Source of the DNA: Candidatus Dormiibacterota bacterium
GTDB taxonomy: Bacteria > Chloroflexota > Dormibacteria > Dormibacterales > Dormibacteraceae
Assembly: GCA_003169845.1 (NCBI GenBank)
Contig: PNAG01000003.1
Span: 16,727 to 80,726, forward strand
Length of the DNA stretch: 64,000 nucleotides
Direction: 5' to 3'
A program made the translations under genes and the position numbers. The notes under the pieces are model-generated. The model was given only the letters and a program-made list of their open reading frames with translations, did no database searches and had not been told where the DNA came from. Positions 33,558 to 42,404 of this stretch are shown here, piece after piece. Positions within the stretch are counted from its first letter, which is position 1. Each line of letters begins with the position of its first letter.

Positions 33558-35096
33558 ATGCCCGCCTGGAATAAGCCCGCGCCCGAACGCCGCAACCTGA
33601 GCCCGGCTGCCCTCTACGAGCACGCGATTCGGCGCAATGAGGCGGTTATCGTTTCCACCGGAGCGCTGACCGCGGAGACCGGGAAGCACACCGGACGATC
33701 GCCGAAAGACAAGTTCTTCGTCAAGGAGCCGACGAGCCAGGGCGCGATCTGGTGGCAGGCCAACCAGCCGATCGCACCCAACAAATTCGACGGCCTGCTC
33801 AAGCGGATGGAAGAGTTCTGCGCCACGCACGAGGTGTTCACCCAGGACGTCTTCGCGTGCGCCGACCCCCGCCGCCGGCTGCGCGTGCGGGTGGTCACCG
33901 AGCTGGCCTGGCACAGCCTGTTCGCCCACAACCTGTTCATCAGGCCCAATGCCGACGAGCTGATGAACTTCGAGCCTGACTTCACAGTGATCTCACTGCC
34001 CTCGGTGAAAGCCGATCCCAAGGCCGACGGCACACACTCTGAGACCTTCATCCTGGTCAACCTCGCCCAGCGGATCGTCATCATCGGCGGCACCGAGTAC
34101 GCGGGCGAGATCAAGAAGTCGATCTTCACGGCGCTGAACTACCTCCTGCCCGCGGAAGGCGTTTTTCCGATGCACTGCTCCGCGAACGTGGGCAGCGGAG
34201 GTTCCGACGTCGCGCTGTTCTTCGGGCTGAGCGGCACCGGTAAGACCACTCTGTCAGCCGACCCCTCGCGACGCCTGATCGGCGACGACGAGCACGGCTG
34301 GAGCGATACCGGCATCTTCAATTTCGAGGGTGGCTGCTACGCGAAGACGATCCGCATCCGCAAGGAGTCAGAGCCCGAGATCTATGCCGCGACCGAGAGC
34401 TTCGGCACGATCCTCGAGAACGTGGCCTACGACCCGCGGACGCGAATCCCCGACTACGACTCGGAGGAGAAAACGGAGAATACCCGCGCCGCCTACCCGG
34501 TCGACCTGATCCCGAACGCAGTCCTTTCGGGGACCGGCAGGCACCCCAACAACGTGATCTTTCTCTCCGCCGACGCCTACGGAGTTCTTCCGCCCGTCGC
34601 CCGCCTTGACGAGAACCAGATCCGCTTCTACTTCCTCTCCGGTTACACGGCCAAGGTGGCCGGCACGGAGCGGGGGGTCACGGAGCCGGAGCCCATCTTC
34701 AGCACATGCTTCGCAGCGCCGTTCCTGGTGCTGCCGCCTGAGCGGTACGCGGACATGCTCATCGAGCGAGTCAACCGCCACAACTCAGACGTCTGGATGC
34801 TGAACACCGGCTGGGTGGGCGGGCCGTACGGCGTGGGCCAACGGATGTCGATCGCCCACACCCGCGCGATCGTGCGGGCGGTGGTCCAGGGCAAGTTGCA
34901 CGGCGTGACGACTCACCCCGATCCCGTCTTCGGCCTCCAGGTTCCCGACCAGGTGCCCGACGTGCCGACCGAGGTCCTGGACCCCCGCGCGACCTGGTCG
35001 GATCCCGAGGCATACGACCGCCAGGCCAAGAAGCTGAGGGCGAAGTTCGAGGAGAACATCCACATGATCGGTAAGAGCGCCTCGACCGCAGGCTGA
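33558..35096 (+). CDS. pckA: Phosphoenolpyruvate carboxykinase (ATP)
   Basis: Converts oxaloacetate + ATP to PEP + CO2 for gluconeogenesis. The 512 residues hold GLSGTGKTTLS (P-loop), the family signature LIGDDEHGWSDTGIFNFEGG, HTGRSPKDKF near the N-terminus and NTGWVGGPYG near the C-terminus. The ATP type argues against a typical actinomycete, which would use the GTP enzyme. ATG at 33558 is chosen; TTG two codons earlier is possible. TATCAT lies 10 nt upstream as a putative -10. Confidence 0.97.
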   Translation: MPAWNKPAPERRNLSPAALYEHAIRRNEAVIVSTGALTAETGKHTGRSPKDKFFVKEPTSQGAIWWQANQPIAPNKFDGLLKRMEEFCATHEVFTQDVFACADPRRRLRVRVVTELAWHSLFAHNLFIRPNADELMNFEPDFTVISLPSVKADPKADGTHSETFILVNLAQRIVIIGGTEYAGEIKKSIFTALNYLLPAEGVFPMHCSANVGSGGSDVALFFGLSGTGKTTLSADPSRRLIGDDEHGWSDTGIFNFEGGCYAKTIRIRKESEPEIYAATESFGTILENVAYDPRTRIPDYDSEEKTENTRAAYPVDLIPNAVLSGTGRHPNNVIFLSADAYGVLPPVARLDENQIRFYFLSGYTAKVAGTERGVTEPEPIFSTCFAAPFLVLPPERYADMLIERVNRHNSDVWMLNTGWVGGPYGVGQRMSIAHTRAIVRAVVQGKLHGVTTHPDPVFGLQVPDQVPDVPTEVLDPRATWSDPEAYDRQAKKLRAKFEENIHMIGKSASTAG

Positions 35097-35103
35097 TTTT
35101 CCG

Positions 35104-35472
35104 GTGAAGGTGGCGATTGTCGGGAGCCGGCGCTTCTCCGAGCCCTCTCGGGTCAGCGACTATGTCAACTCGCTGCCGCCTCGGGCGTCGATCATCACAG
35201 GGAGCGCCAGCGGAGTGGACGCCGCGGCCACCAAGGCCGCGCGCGCGAAAGGGATTGCCGTCCAGGTGATGCCGGCCAGCTTCGACGAGCTGGCCGACGC
35301 CGGCCGGTCGGCCGCGCGCAACCAGCGGCTGGTGGACGCCTGCGACGTGCTCGTCGCGTTCTGGGATGGGAGCTCCAAGGGCACGCGCGCCACGGTGGAG
35401 CGAGCGCTCGACTCTGGCAAAGAGGTCCACGTTTTCCTTCCCGCGCTGGGCCCTCCAGCCCCCCCTTCGTAA
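35104..35472 (+). CDS. SLOG-domain (DUF2493/YspA-like) nucleotide-binding protein
   Basis: A 122-residue Rossmann-like protein. VAIVGSRRFSEP at the N-terminus, ITGSASGVDAAA in the middle and VLVAFWDGSSKGTRATVERA near the end match the SLOG superfamily of nucleotide or ligand sensors. Function is unknown; some relatives appear in nucleotide-signalling and defence settings, but this one sits in a metabolic neighbourhood. The start is GTG at 35104, 7 bp after pckA, so the two probably share a transcript. Confidence 0.85.
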   Translation: MKVAIVGSRRFSEPSRVSDYVNSLPPRASIITGSASGVDAAATKAARAKGIAVQVMPASFDELADAGRSAARNQRLVDACDVLVAFWDGSSKGTRATVERALDSGKEVHVFLPALGPPAPPS

Positions 35473-35475
35473 GAT
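35470..35475 (+). promoter_or_regulatory. Putative -10 (TAAGAT) overlapping the SLOG stop codon
   Basis: TAAGAT starts with the TAA stop of the SLOG gene and ends 7 nt before the MoaD-MoaE GTG. It is the same stop/-10 arrangement as at 15284. Confidence 0.4.
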
Positions 35476-35482
35476 TGGAATC

Positions 35483-36187
35483 GTGCCTGTAGCGATCGCC
35501 GTGCGCGCGCGCCTGTTTGCGAGGCTGCGCGAGCAGGCCGGCACGGAGATGGAGATGCTGGAGCTGCCGGCGGCCTCCACTCTGGCCGATGTCTACGAGG
35601 CCCTTCGGAAGAGGCACCCCGCGCTCGAGCAGGATCGTGGCGCGGTGCGCGTCGCCCTCAACCAGGAGTTCAGCGACTGGACCGCCCTTGTCCAAGATGG
35701 CGACGAGGTGGCTTTCATCCCGCCCGTGAGCGGTGGGGCTCACGGGGTGGGCGTCCTGTTCGAGCTCACGGCGGATCCGCTCGATGCGCGAAGGCTCGAG
35801 GCGGCCATCGCGCACAAAGGTGCCGGCGCCATCTGCACGTTCACCGGGGTGGTGCGCGACAGCTCCCGCGGTCGCTCGGTCACGCACCTCGACTACGAGG
35901 CGTATGCGGAGATGGCGACCGCTCAGATGCGCAAGATCGGCGACGAGATCGCCGAGCGATGGCCCGAGGCGCGCCTCGCAATGGCGCACCGCACCGGGAG
36001 GCTCGAGATCGGAGAGGCGTCGGTCGTCGTGTCGGTGTCCTGCCCGCACCGCGCCGAGGCGATCGCGGCGTGCAAATGGGGGATCGACCGCCTGAAAGAG
36101 TCGGTGCCCATCTGGAAGAAGGAGCACGCCGCCGACGGGACCTACTGGATCGAGGGTGACGAAGCCAAGCCCAGTGACGGCGGTTGA
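35483..36187 (+). CDS. moaX: MoaD-MoaE fusion, molybdopterin synthase
   Basis: A single chain carrying both subunits of molybdopterin synthase, which adds two dithiolene sulphurs to precursor Z. Residues 1-85 are MoaD (beta-grasp) ending IPPVSGG, the position of the thiocarboxylated Gly-Gly. MoaE follows directly from AHGVGVLFELT, with FTGVVRD, LDYEAYAEMA, HRTGRLEIGE and WKKEH motifs. In free MoaD the glycines form the C-terminus, so this protein should need cleavage after GG, as I recall for mycobacterial MoaX. Length is 234 residues from GTG at 35483. No other moa gene is nearby. Confidence 0.93.
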   Translation: MPVAIAVRARLFARLREQAGTEMEMLELPAASTLADVYEALRKRHPALEQDRGAVRVALNQEFSDWTALVQDGDEVAFIPPVSGGAHGVGVLFELTADPLDARRLEAAIAHKGAGAICTFTGVVRDSSRGRSVTHLDYEAYAEMATAQMRKIGDEIAERWPEARLAMAHRTGRLEIGEASVVVSVSCPHRAEAIAACKWGIDRLKESVPIWKKEHAADGTYWIEGDEAKPSDGG

Positions 36188-36212
36188 TACCTGCTTAGGC
36201 CCCTCACCCTGG

Positions 36213-36235
36213 CCCTCTGCCCGAAGGGGAGAGGG
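36213..36235. terminator. Hairpin between convergent genes, possible bidirectional terminator
   Basis: CCCTCT-G-CCC, loop GAA, GGG-G-AGAGGG forms a stem with one G/G mismatch, preceded by CCCCTCACCCTGG. It lies between moaX and the small membrane gene. There is no U run on either side. Similar CCCTCACCC palindromes are common dispersed repeats in bacteria. Confidence 0.4.
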
Positions 36236-36240
36236 AAGAC

Positions 36241-36438
36241 TCAGCCCGCCCTACTTCCCGCGATCAGCGCCAATCCCAGCATCGCGTTCACGACCGCGAA
36301 ACCGAAGTTGACGATTCCGTAGGCGAGGGCGCGCGTCCGCGCATCGCCAGGTCCGTTGGCGGCGAAACCCAACGAGACCACGGCGATGACGACGCTCAGG
36401 CCGGCCAAAACAAACAGGGCGAATCCGATCCGCCGCAT
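36241..36438 (-). CDS. Small two-helix membrane protein
   Basis: A 65-residue protein beginning MRRIGFALFVLAGLSVV, with two hydrophobic helices (about residues 5-27 and 40-60) and a short polar loop (ANGPGDARTRA) between them. No family is recognised. It lies 20 bp after the O-methyltransferase gene on the same strand and is probably the last gene of that operon. A longer frame to 36717 is antisense-like and overlaps the methyltransferase, so ATG at 36438 is preferred. Confidence 0.6.
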   Translation of the reverse strand: MRRIGFALFVLAGLSVVIAVVSLGFAANGPGDARTRALAYGIVNFGFAVVNAMLGLALIAGSRAG

Positions 36439-36458
36439 CCATAGACGCGTGCTGGGGT

Positions 36459-37103
36459 TCAGTCGCGCACCCGGGCCACCGACAAACCATCCCGGATCGG
36501 GATCACGACGCTCTCCAGGCGTGGATGCCTGGCCACCCACTGGTTGTAGGACGCGACGTTGCGTGCCTGCTGGGTCTTCGGCCTGAGGACCTCGCCCTGG
36601 CGCAGCGCGTTGTCGGCCATCAACAGGGCACCGCCGTCGAGCCGTTCCAGGCACAGCTCGGCCACGCGGAGCGTGACTTCCTCTGAGGGGAAAGAGTTGA
36701 GGAGGTCGATGAAACATGCGTCGAACCGATCGTGCAGCTTCTGGAGGCCGCCCACGGCATCCTGCTCCAGCACCGATGCCTGCTTTCCCAGCCCGGCTTC
36801 GGAGAAATTGGCCCGAGCCCGCTCGGCCCTCTTGTGGTCCACCTCAAATGTCGTAAGCGAACCGCCGCTCGTACCGCGTAAGAGCCAGATCCCGCTGTAG
36901 CCGATGGCGGTGCCGAGCTCGAGAATGCGTTTGGCCCCCGCGATCTTCACCAGGAGGCTCAAAAGGGCTCCCTCGTGCGTTTCGACTATCGGGAGGTTCT
37001 CGCGGCTGGCCTCCTCCTCCATCCTCGCAAGCACTGGCTCGCGCGGCGGCACGAGGCTGTTCAGGTATTCCTGCAGCTCCTCTGTGACCTCGACTGTCCT
37101 CAC
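36459..37103 (-). CDS. Class I SAM-dependent O-methyltransferase
   Basis: A 214-residue methyltransferase of the catechol/caffeoyl-CoA type. SAM-binding motif I is RILELGTAIGYSGIWL, followed by an acidic residue in FEVDHKRAERA. The family Asp after strand 4 is in CFIDLLNS, and MADNALRQGEV is the metal-site region. The substrate is unknown. The start is GTG at 37103, overlapping the aminotransferase stop (GTGA). Its place in an operon with an aminotransferase could mean action on an amino-acid-derived compound, but this is speculative. Confidence 0.9.
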   Translation of the reverse strand: MRTVEVTEELQEYLNSLVPPREPVLARMEEEASRENLPIVETHEGALLSLLVKIAGAKRILELGTAIGYSGIWLLRGTSGGSLTTFEVDHKRAERARANFSEAGLGKQASVLEQDAVGGLQKLHDRFDACFIDLLNSFPSEEVTLRVAELCLERLDGGALLMADNALRQGEVLRPKTQQARNVASYNQWVARHPRLESVVIPIRDGLSVARVRD

Positions 37104-38242
37104 GGCGACACGCGTTCGGGCGACAGCACGTCAAGCACTCGGTCGACCTCCTCTTCGGTGTTGTAGAAATGCGGCGAGAGCCGCACGAAGTCTCGATGCG
37201 TTCGGGCGATCACGCGGGCGGCGCTCAAGTCTCTCAGGACGGCGGCCGCGCTGATTCCAGGCTTGCGGAACGAAACGATGCCAGAAGACTCCGCCCTCGC
37301 ACGCGGCCAGGGTTCTAACAGCTCGCAACCGACACCCGCCAGGCCTTCCGCCAGCCGCGCCGCCAGGTCGAGCACCCGCTTCTCAACGACTTCCGTGCCA
37401 ACGTCCAGCAGCAGCTCGAGCGCGGCGCCCAGGGCCGCCGTGTCGAGCAGAGAGACGACCGATTCCTCGAACCGGCGGGCGCCCGGCGCGAGAGTCAGGT
37501 CGTAGTCGAAATAGCTGTCTGGCGTCGCGACTGAGCCCGAGCCCACGATCACGGGCCGCACGCGGTCGAGCAGCGCGGGGGCGCAGAAGCAAAAGCCGAT
37601 CCCGGGCGGGCCCATCAACCACTTGCCCGCGCCGGCGGCGCAGAAGTCGATTCGCATGCGATCGATATCGACCTTCAGCGCGCCGACGCTCTGCATGACG
37701 TCGACGGCGAAGACGATCCCGAGCCGCCGGCATTCGGCCCCGATTGCGTCAAGGTTTAGCCGGAACCCGTTCCAGAACTCGACGTGCGACAGGGCCACGA
37801 CCCGTGTTCGAGCGTCGACCAATGTCAGAACGTCCTCGGGTGTGATGCGTCCGTCGACAGGCCTGGCCTGGCGAAGCTCCACGCCACGTGCCTCCAGGGC
37901 CATCCATGGATACACATTCGCCGGATACTCGCCCGTGGCGCCGACGACGTTGTCACCCGCGTTCCAGTCCAGCCCCTGAGCCAGCAGCGACATGCCGTGG
38001 GCGGTGCTGCGGGTGAGCGCGATCGAGTCCGCGGAGGCGTTGATCAGCCGCGCCACCAGCTCGCGCACCCGGTCGGCTTCGTCCTGTGCCCAATGATCTC
38101 TGTAGGGCCGGTTCATAGACGCGTCGACGACCTGCTCGATCGCCGCCCGCACTCGCTGCGACATCGGCGAGACGCCGGCGTGGTTCATGTGGATGTAGTG
38201 CTCTACCAGCGGGAAGAGGTGCCTCGCTTCAGCCGGATCCAT
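37100..38242 (-). CDS. Aminotransferase class V-fold PLP enzyme
   Basis: A 380-residue fold-type I PLP enzyme in the cysteine desulfurase/isopenicillin epimerase group. The PLP Lys is in AAGAGKWLMGPPG, the PLP-ring Asp in FAVDVMQSVG, and TRSTAHGMSLL binds phosphate. The N-terminus has HMNHAGVSPMS, typical of epimerase-like members. No catalytic Cys loop was recognised, so desulfurase activity is not supported; an aminotransferase, lyase or epimerase reaction is more likely. It overlaps its neighbours on both sides (14 bp and 4 bp). Confidence 0.88.
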   Translation of the reverse strand: MDPAEARHLFPLVEHYIHMNHAGVSPMSQRVRAAIEQVVDASMNRPYRDHWAQDEADRVRELVARLINASADSIALTRSTAHGMSLLAQGLDWNAGDNVVGATGEYPANVYPWMALEARGVELRQARPVDGRITPEDVLTLVDARTRVVALSHVEFWNGFRLNLDAIGAECRRLGIVFAVDVMQSVGALKVDIDRMRIDFCAAGAGKWLMGPPGIGFCFCAPALLDRVRPVIVGSGSVATPDSYFDYDLTLAPGARRFEESVVSLLDTAALGAALELLLDVGTEVVEKRVLDLAARLAEGLAGVGCELLEPWPRARAESSGIVSFRKPGISAAAVLRDLSAARVIARTHRDFVRLSPHFYNTEEEVDRVLDVLSPERVSP

Positions 38243-38660
38243 GCTCTTCCCCCAACCAGGAGCTGAGTAGCGGCTGCAGAGTGACGATGTAATCAGACAT
38301 GCAGCCGACCGCGCTGTCGAGCACGTCCTCGTCGAGCTGTGCGGCTCGCAGTGTCTCGTAAAGGCGGGACCAGCCTCTATCCCACGGCTCGAGCTCTGCG
38401 CGTGGCAGCTGCGACTTGATTCCGATCATCTGAGAGCGAAAGAAGTCGAAAGCTTCCTGGTTCTCATCGCGCGATCCCTCGAAATGGAGGCCGATCTCCA
38501 GGCGCCCATCGCCGGTGTGGTGCCAGGCCTCGTAGTGAAACTCCGGACGGCCGAAATGCAGCTTCATCAGGCGGCCTCGCCCACGAGCGCTGCTGAACGT
38601 TCGCAGGGGCGCCGGCAGCCTCGCCTTCACCCCCTTGCGCAGCCCGCCGAAGAAGTCCAC
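38229..38660 (-). CDS. Uncharacterised protein with conserved aromatic/acidic core
   Basis: About 143 residues, no family recognised. The best-looking part is [20 protein letters not shown] followed by [16 protein letters not shown] and a helical C-terminus ending in [10 protein letters not shown]. It appears soluble. It is the first gene of the operon with the class V aminotransferase and O-methyltransferase. The open frame continues to 38783 into antisense of clpP. GTG at 38660 avoids that overlap and is a reasonable but unproven start. Confidence 0.6.
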   Translation of the reverse strand: MDFFGGLRKGVKARLPAPLRTFSSARGRGRLMKLHFGRPEFHYEAWHHTGDGRLEIGLHFEGSRDENQEAFDFFRSQMIGIKSQLPRAELEPWDRGWSRLYETLRAAQLDEDVLDSAVGCMSDYIVTLQPLLSSWLGEEHGSG

Positions 38661-38721
38661 CGGAGCCAGCACGGTCCCGCCAGTCAACCGACCGAATATA
38701 TCTCGTACAGTTTCTGGAGTA

Positions 38722-39342
38722 ATGGGGTACGTCCCGACCGTAACGGAGAACGAAGGCGGCAACCGCGAGCGAACCTTCGACATCTACTCGAGGCTGCTCA
38801 AGGACCGCATCATCCTGATCGGCCGGCCGATCGACGACGTGGTGGCGAACCTCGTCGTCGCCCAGCTCATGTACCTGGCCGCGGACGACCCGGAGAAGGA
38901 GATCCAGATCTACGTGAACTCCCCCGGAGGGTCGGTCAGCTCGGGCTTCGCGATCTACGACACGATGCAGTACGTCCGGGCTCCCATCTCGACGGTTTGC
39001 ATCGGGCGGGCTGCAAGCTTCGGCACCGTGGTCCTGATGGCGGGGGCCAAGGGCCGCCGCTTCTCGCTTCCGAGCTCCAACATCCACATGCACCAGCCGC
39101 TCATCGGCGGCCGCGGCCTGCAAGGCCAGGCCAGCGACCTGGACATTCACGCCCGAGAGATCATTCGCATCCGAGGAGTGCTGAACGAGCTGATCGCCAA
39201 GCACACCGGCCAGCCGATCGAGCGGGTGGAACGCGACACCGACCGGGACTTCTTCCTGACGCCCCAGGAGGCGGTCGACTATGGCCTGATCGACGGGATC
39301 ATCCAACAGACATCGGTGCCGGTGCTCGCGGCGACAAAGTAA
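38722..39342 (+). CDS. clpP: ATP-dependent Clp protease proteolytic subunit
   Basis: The serine peptidase of the Clp system, 206 residues. The oxyanion strand is [11 protein letters not shown], the nucleophile Ser lies in [14 protein letters not shown], the His in [11 protein letters not shown] and the Asp is most likely in TDRDFF. The family usually has AASMG; here Met is Phe. ATG at 38722 follows GGAG closely, and TACAGT lies 10 nt upstream. It stands alone without clpX or tig, which suggests one of several clpP paralogs. The 3' end overlaps a convergent gene by 44 bp. Confidence 0.94.
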   Translation: MGYVPTVTENEGGNRERTFDIYSRLLKDRIILIGRPIDDVVANLVVAQLMYLAADDPEKEIQIYVNSPGGSVSSGFAIYDTMQYVRAPISTVCIGRAASFGTVVLMAGAKGRRFSLPSSNIHMHQPLIGGRGLQGQASDLDIHAREIIRIRGVLNELIAKHTGQPIERVERDTDRDFFLTPQEAVDYGLIDGIIQQTSVPVLAATK

Positions 39343-40417
39343 CCACCCCGGAAGCCCTGACGCACACCCAGCCGATCACCAGCACCCCCACCACGGCCGG
39401 AACCGGCGCCGGGGTGAGCGCTGCGATCGCCGCACCGACCGACAGCAGCAGCCAGTCATACCACTGAGCCTCGCCCCAGATCGTTAGAGCGACTGCGACG
39501 AGCACCAGGTCGGTCGGCAGGGCGTGGGGCGCCACCAGGACGCCCCCTGCGACCAGGATCGCGGCCGCCGGCCAGAGCTCGGCCCGGCGGCGGCCGGCCA
39601 GCGCGAGCAGAGCCACCAGCGCCACCAGCGATAGGATCGCCACCGCGTAGCCCTGGACAGAGGCGGGGAAGGCCGTCCCGAAGTGAGCGAAATCGACCTC
39701 GCGGCTGCCCGGCCGCACAGGGCCGTTCAGCGCCGGCAGCCACTGGAGAACCCAGCGCGGGTTGAGCAAGGCTGCCGCCCCCCACAGCAGAAGGCCGGAG
39801 GCGGCCCACCCGCCTAGGACCCGCCACCGCCTCGTCACGAGCAGAGCGGCGCCCAGCGGCAGGACGAGCTGTGGCTTGAGCAGGGTGAGGCCCAGGCACA
39901 GCCCGGCCACGAACGGCCGCGACCAGAGCGAGATGGCGGCGCCGATACCCAGCGCGACGATGCCGTCGAGCTGGGCATTGAGGAGAAGCACCGCGGTAGG
40001 GACCGACGCGAACGCAGGCAGGATCGCGGAAGGGCTGCGCGGCCGTACGGCCAGGTAGAGGCCGATCGCCAGGCAGGCCAGCCCGAACAGGATCCAGAGC
40101 CGACCGCCGAGGTTCGTGCCGAGCAGCTCGAACGGGACCGCGAAGAAGCCGACCCAGGCGGGTGCCACGAAGGGGAGGATGCCGTTGATGCCAAGCGTGA
40201 TCAGGGTCCGTCCGCCCGTGACCTGGAGCTCGACGCGACGCTGGACGTCGAAGTCATACAGATGCCCTGGATCGCTGACGAGGATTCGAGCTCCGGTCGC
40301 AAACGCGGGCCAGTCCGAGTTGATTACGTCGTTCTGGCTTTCGACCAGCGGGTAGATGACGAACCCGACCGCCACCGCGAGCATCGCGACGGATCCGCGC
40401 CAGCGCCAGCGTGTCAC
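39299..40417 (-). CDS. GT87-like polytopic membrane glycosyltransferase
   Basis: A 372-residue membrane protein with about ten helices, of the same general type as the protein at 28265. The first external loop has the acidic pattern [15 protein letters not shown], and the sequence [18 protein letters not shown] is typical of DUF2029 mannosyltransferases. It probably uses a polyprenyl-phosphate sugar. The start is GTG at 40417, overlapping the antiporter stop as GTGA, so the two are cotranscribed. The frame extends to 41626 only as antiporter antisense-frame sequence. The 3' end overlaps clpP. Confidence 0.78.
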   Translation of the reverse strand: MTRWRWRGSVAMLAVAVGFVIYPLVESQNDVINSDWPAFATGARILVSDPGHLYDFDVQRRVELQVTGGRTLITLGINGILPFVAPAWVGFFAVPFELLGTNLGGRLWILFGLACLAIGLYLAVRPRSPSAILPAFASVPTAVLLLNAQLDGIVALGIGAAISLWSRPFVAGLCLGLTLLKPQLVLPLGAALLVTRRWRVLGGWAASGLLLWGAAALLNPRWVLQWLPALNGPVRPGSREVDFAHFGTAFPASVQGYAVAILSLVALVALLALAGRRRAELWPAAAILVAGGVLVAPHALPTDLVLVAVALTIWGEAQWYDWLLLSVGAAIAALTPAPVPAVVGVLVIGWVCVRASGVVTLSPRAPAPMSVG

Positions 40418-41604
40418 GCCGCGGCCTCGATCTTGAGCCCGCGCATCACCGGGGCCATCAAGCCGCCCTGCACCAGCAGCGACAGCAGGACGACGCCGTA
40501 GGCGACGACGGATACGCGGCTGTCCACACCGGCAATGCCGGCCACGGAAAGCGCCAGCGCCACGGACAGCGCGCCGCGCAGGCCGGCCCAGAAGGTCACG
40601 TGCCTCCACGCCCACGGGATCGACGCGGCCCGCAAGTCGGCGAGGCCGAGCAGGCCGTACACCGGGACCACTCGCGTCACCAGCACGATCACGTAGACGA
40701 CGAGCACGAGCCCGGCCACCGGCAGCAGGGTCGTGGCCGGCAATGCGGCCCCCACGAGGATGAAGAGCATCGCGTTGAGGACGAAGGCGAGAAGATTCCA
40801 GAAGCCGAGGAGCTGCGGGCCGTGGAGCCGTCCGATCTGCGCTCCGTAGCGCGCGACCACGATCCCGGCGACCACGACCGCGACAATCCCTGACGCGTGT
40901 AGCAGGTCCGCGGCCAGGTAGCTGCCATATGCGATCACGAGCGTCGCCAGGATCTCGAGCGGCGCATCCTCCGCGAACCTGAGCAGGGCCAGGCCGAGAA
41001 ACCCGACAGCAAGCCCGATCGCGGTCCCGCCGAGGGTGATCTCGACAAAGCGGAGCGTCGCGTCGCCGAATGATGGCGTGCCGCTGAGGATGGTGGCGAG
41101 CACGGCGGAGAACACAGCCACGCCGGTGCCATCGTTGAACAGGCTCTCGCCCTCGAGGATTGCCTCGAGCCCGGCCGGTGCCCGAAGGCGCCGCAGCAAG
41201 GCGATGACCGCGATGGGGTCGGTGGCCGCAAGGATTGCGCCGAGCAGCATCGCGCTCGCCCAGCTGAGGCCGATGGCCAGGTGAGTAAGGACCCCAATCA
41301 GCAGCACCGTGATCGCCACCCCGGCGGTGGCCAGGAGCCCAACCGGCAGGAGTCGCCGTCTCAGCTCGGCCAGGTCCAGGGTCAGCGCCGCCTCGAAGAT
41401 CAGGCCGGGCACGAAGGCAAGCAGGATGACGCTGCCGCCGATGCGCGGGAACTGGCCGCCGGGCAGCAGGCCGACCGCGATACCGGCCGCGGCAAGCGCC
41501 ACGGGATAGGGCACCATGCGCGCTCGCTTCGACACCAGGCCGAGCACCGTCGCAACGGCGCCGACCAGGATGAGCAGGAGAAGAAATCTCTGCTCGGCGG
41601 TCAT
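40414..41604 (-). CDS. CPA1-family Na+/H+ antiporter (NhaP-like)
   Basis: A 396-residue cation:proton antiporter with about 12 helices. Key motifs are GAILAATDPIAVIAL, carrying the ion-binding Thr-Asp, and LEGESLFNDGTGVAVF, which is the ND site of CPA1 exchangers. FWAGLRGALSVALAL near the C-terminus is the conserved Arg helix. There is no long cytoplasmic C-terminal domain. It should exchange Na+ or K+ for H+ in pH or salt homeostasis. ATG at 41604 is preferred to TTG one codon earlier. It overlaps the downstream glycosyltransferase start. Confidence 0.93.
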   Translation of the reverse strand: MTAEQRFLLLLILVGAVATVLGLVSKRARMVPYPVALAAAGIAVGLLPGGQFPRIGGSVILLAFVPGLIFEAALTLDLAELRRRLLPVGLLATAGVAITVLLIGVLTHLAIGLSWASAMLLGAILAATDPIAVIALLRRLRAPAGLEAILEGESLFNDGTGVAVFSAVLATILSGTPSFGDATLRFVEITLGGTAIGLAVGFLGLALLRFAEDAPLEILATLVIAYGSYLAADLLHASGIVAVVVAGIVVARYGAQIGRLHGPQLLGFWNLLAFVLNAMLFILVGAALPATTLLPVAGLVLVVYVIVLVTRVVPVYGLLGLADLRAASIPWAWRHVTFWAGLRGALSVALALSVAGIAGVDSRVSVVAYGVVLLSLLVQGGLMAPVMRGLKIEAAA

Positions 41605-41666
41605 CAAGGGGTCCCCGCGAACTCACGGCGAAGCCTCTGAGTGGGGCTTTTTCGTGGGGTCCTCAT

Positions 41667-42404
41667 CTACAGCTCGAGGCTCATTCCGTCGCGCGCAGCC
41701 TTGACCTCGGTTCCGATCCGCTGCGTCAGGTCCGTGGCGAGCTCCCATGGATGCGCGCGCCAGACCGTCATGCCGTAGTGCGTGAGGATGGCCAGGCGCG
41801 GCTTGGCCTCGCGGATGATCCGCTCCGCGTCATCGAGGCAGAGGTGGGGCAGCTCGGCGCGGCACTGCATCAACACCACGTGGATCACCATCACGTCGGC
41901 TTTGTGCTGCTCCGCGATGCCGTCGTAGTAGGCGGAGTCGGTCACCCAGCCGAGGCGGTTGCCAAACCTGAACCCGTAGGTCTCGACCTGGTGCACGTGC
42001 CTCGGAGTGGTCGTAAAGGTGACATCACCGACCGTGTAGGACGTCTCAGGCTCGAGCCGGATGACCTCCTGCGGAAAGCGTCGCAGGTAGTTCAGCACGA
42101 CCGGGTCGACGTCGAGGGCGTCGGAGGGACAGAACAACCGGCCGCGGTGCTGGAAGCCGCCTTCGGTCATCGCTTCGACCATCACATTGACGTCGCCCGC
42201 GTGGTCGAGGTGCCTGTGACTCAGCACGATCGCGTCGAGCTTCGTGAGGTCGACCTTCCGCCTGGCGTACTGCACGATCGCGCCGGGCCCAGGGTCGAGG
42301 CTGATGCGCGTGTTCCCTTCTTCGATGTACAGGCCGCCGGAGGCTGCTAATTGCTTGGCGACCATGAAACGCGCGCCCGCCGTCCCCATGAAGGTCAATT
42401 TCAT
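41667..42404 (-). CDS. MBL-fold metallohydrolase
   Basis: A 245-residue metallo-beta-lactamase-fold protein. LSHRHLDHAGD is the metal motif, preceded by SLDPGPGA. TPRHVHQVE, VTDSAYY and LTHYGMTVW hold the later His/Asp ligands. Substrate unknown; candidates include phosphodiester or cyclic-nucleotide bonds, as in RNase Z-like and YycJ-like proteins. The ATG overlaps the DNA ligase stop (ATGA), so it is translated from the ligase message. That pairing suggests, but does not prove, a nucleic-acid role. Confidence 0.88.
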   Translation of the reverse strand: MKLTFMGTAGARFMVAKQLAASGGLYIEEGNTRISLDPGPGAIVQYARRKVDLTKLDAIVLSHRHLDHAGDVNVMVEAMTEGGFQHRGRLFCPSDALDVDPVVLNYLRRFPQEVIRLEPETSYTVGDVTFTTTPRHVHQVETYGFRFGNRLGWVTDSAYYDGIAEQHKADVMVIHVVLMQCRAELPHLCLDDAERIIREAKPRLAILTHYGMTVWRAHPWELATDLTQRIGTEVKAARDGMSLEL

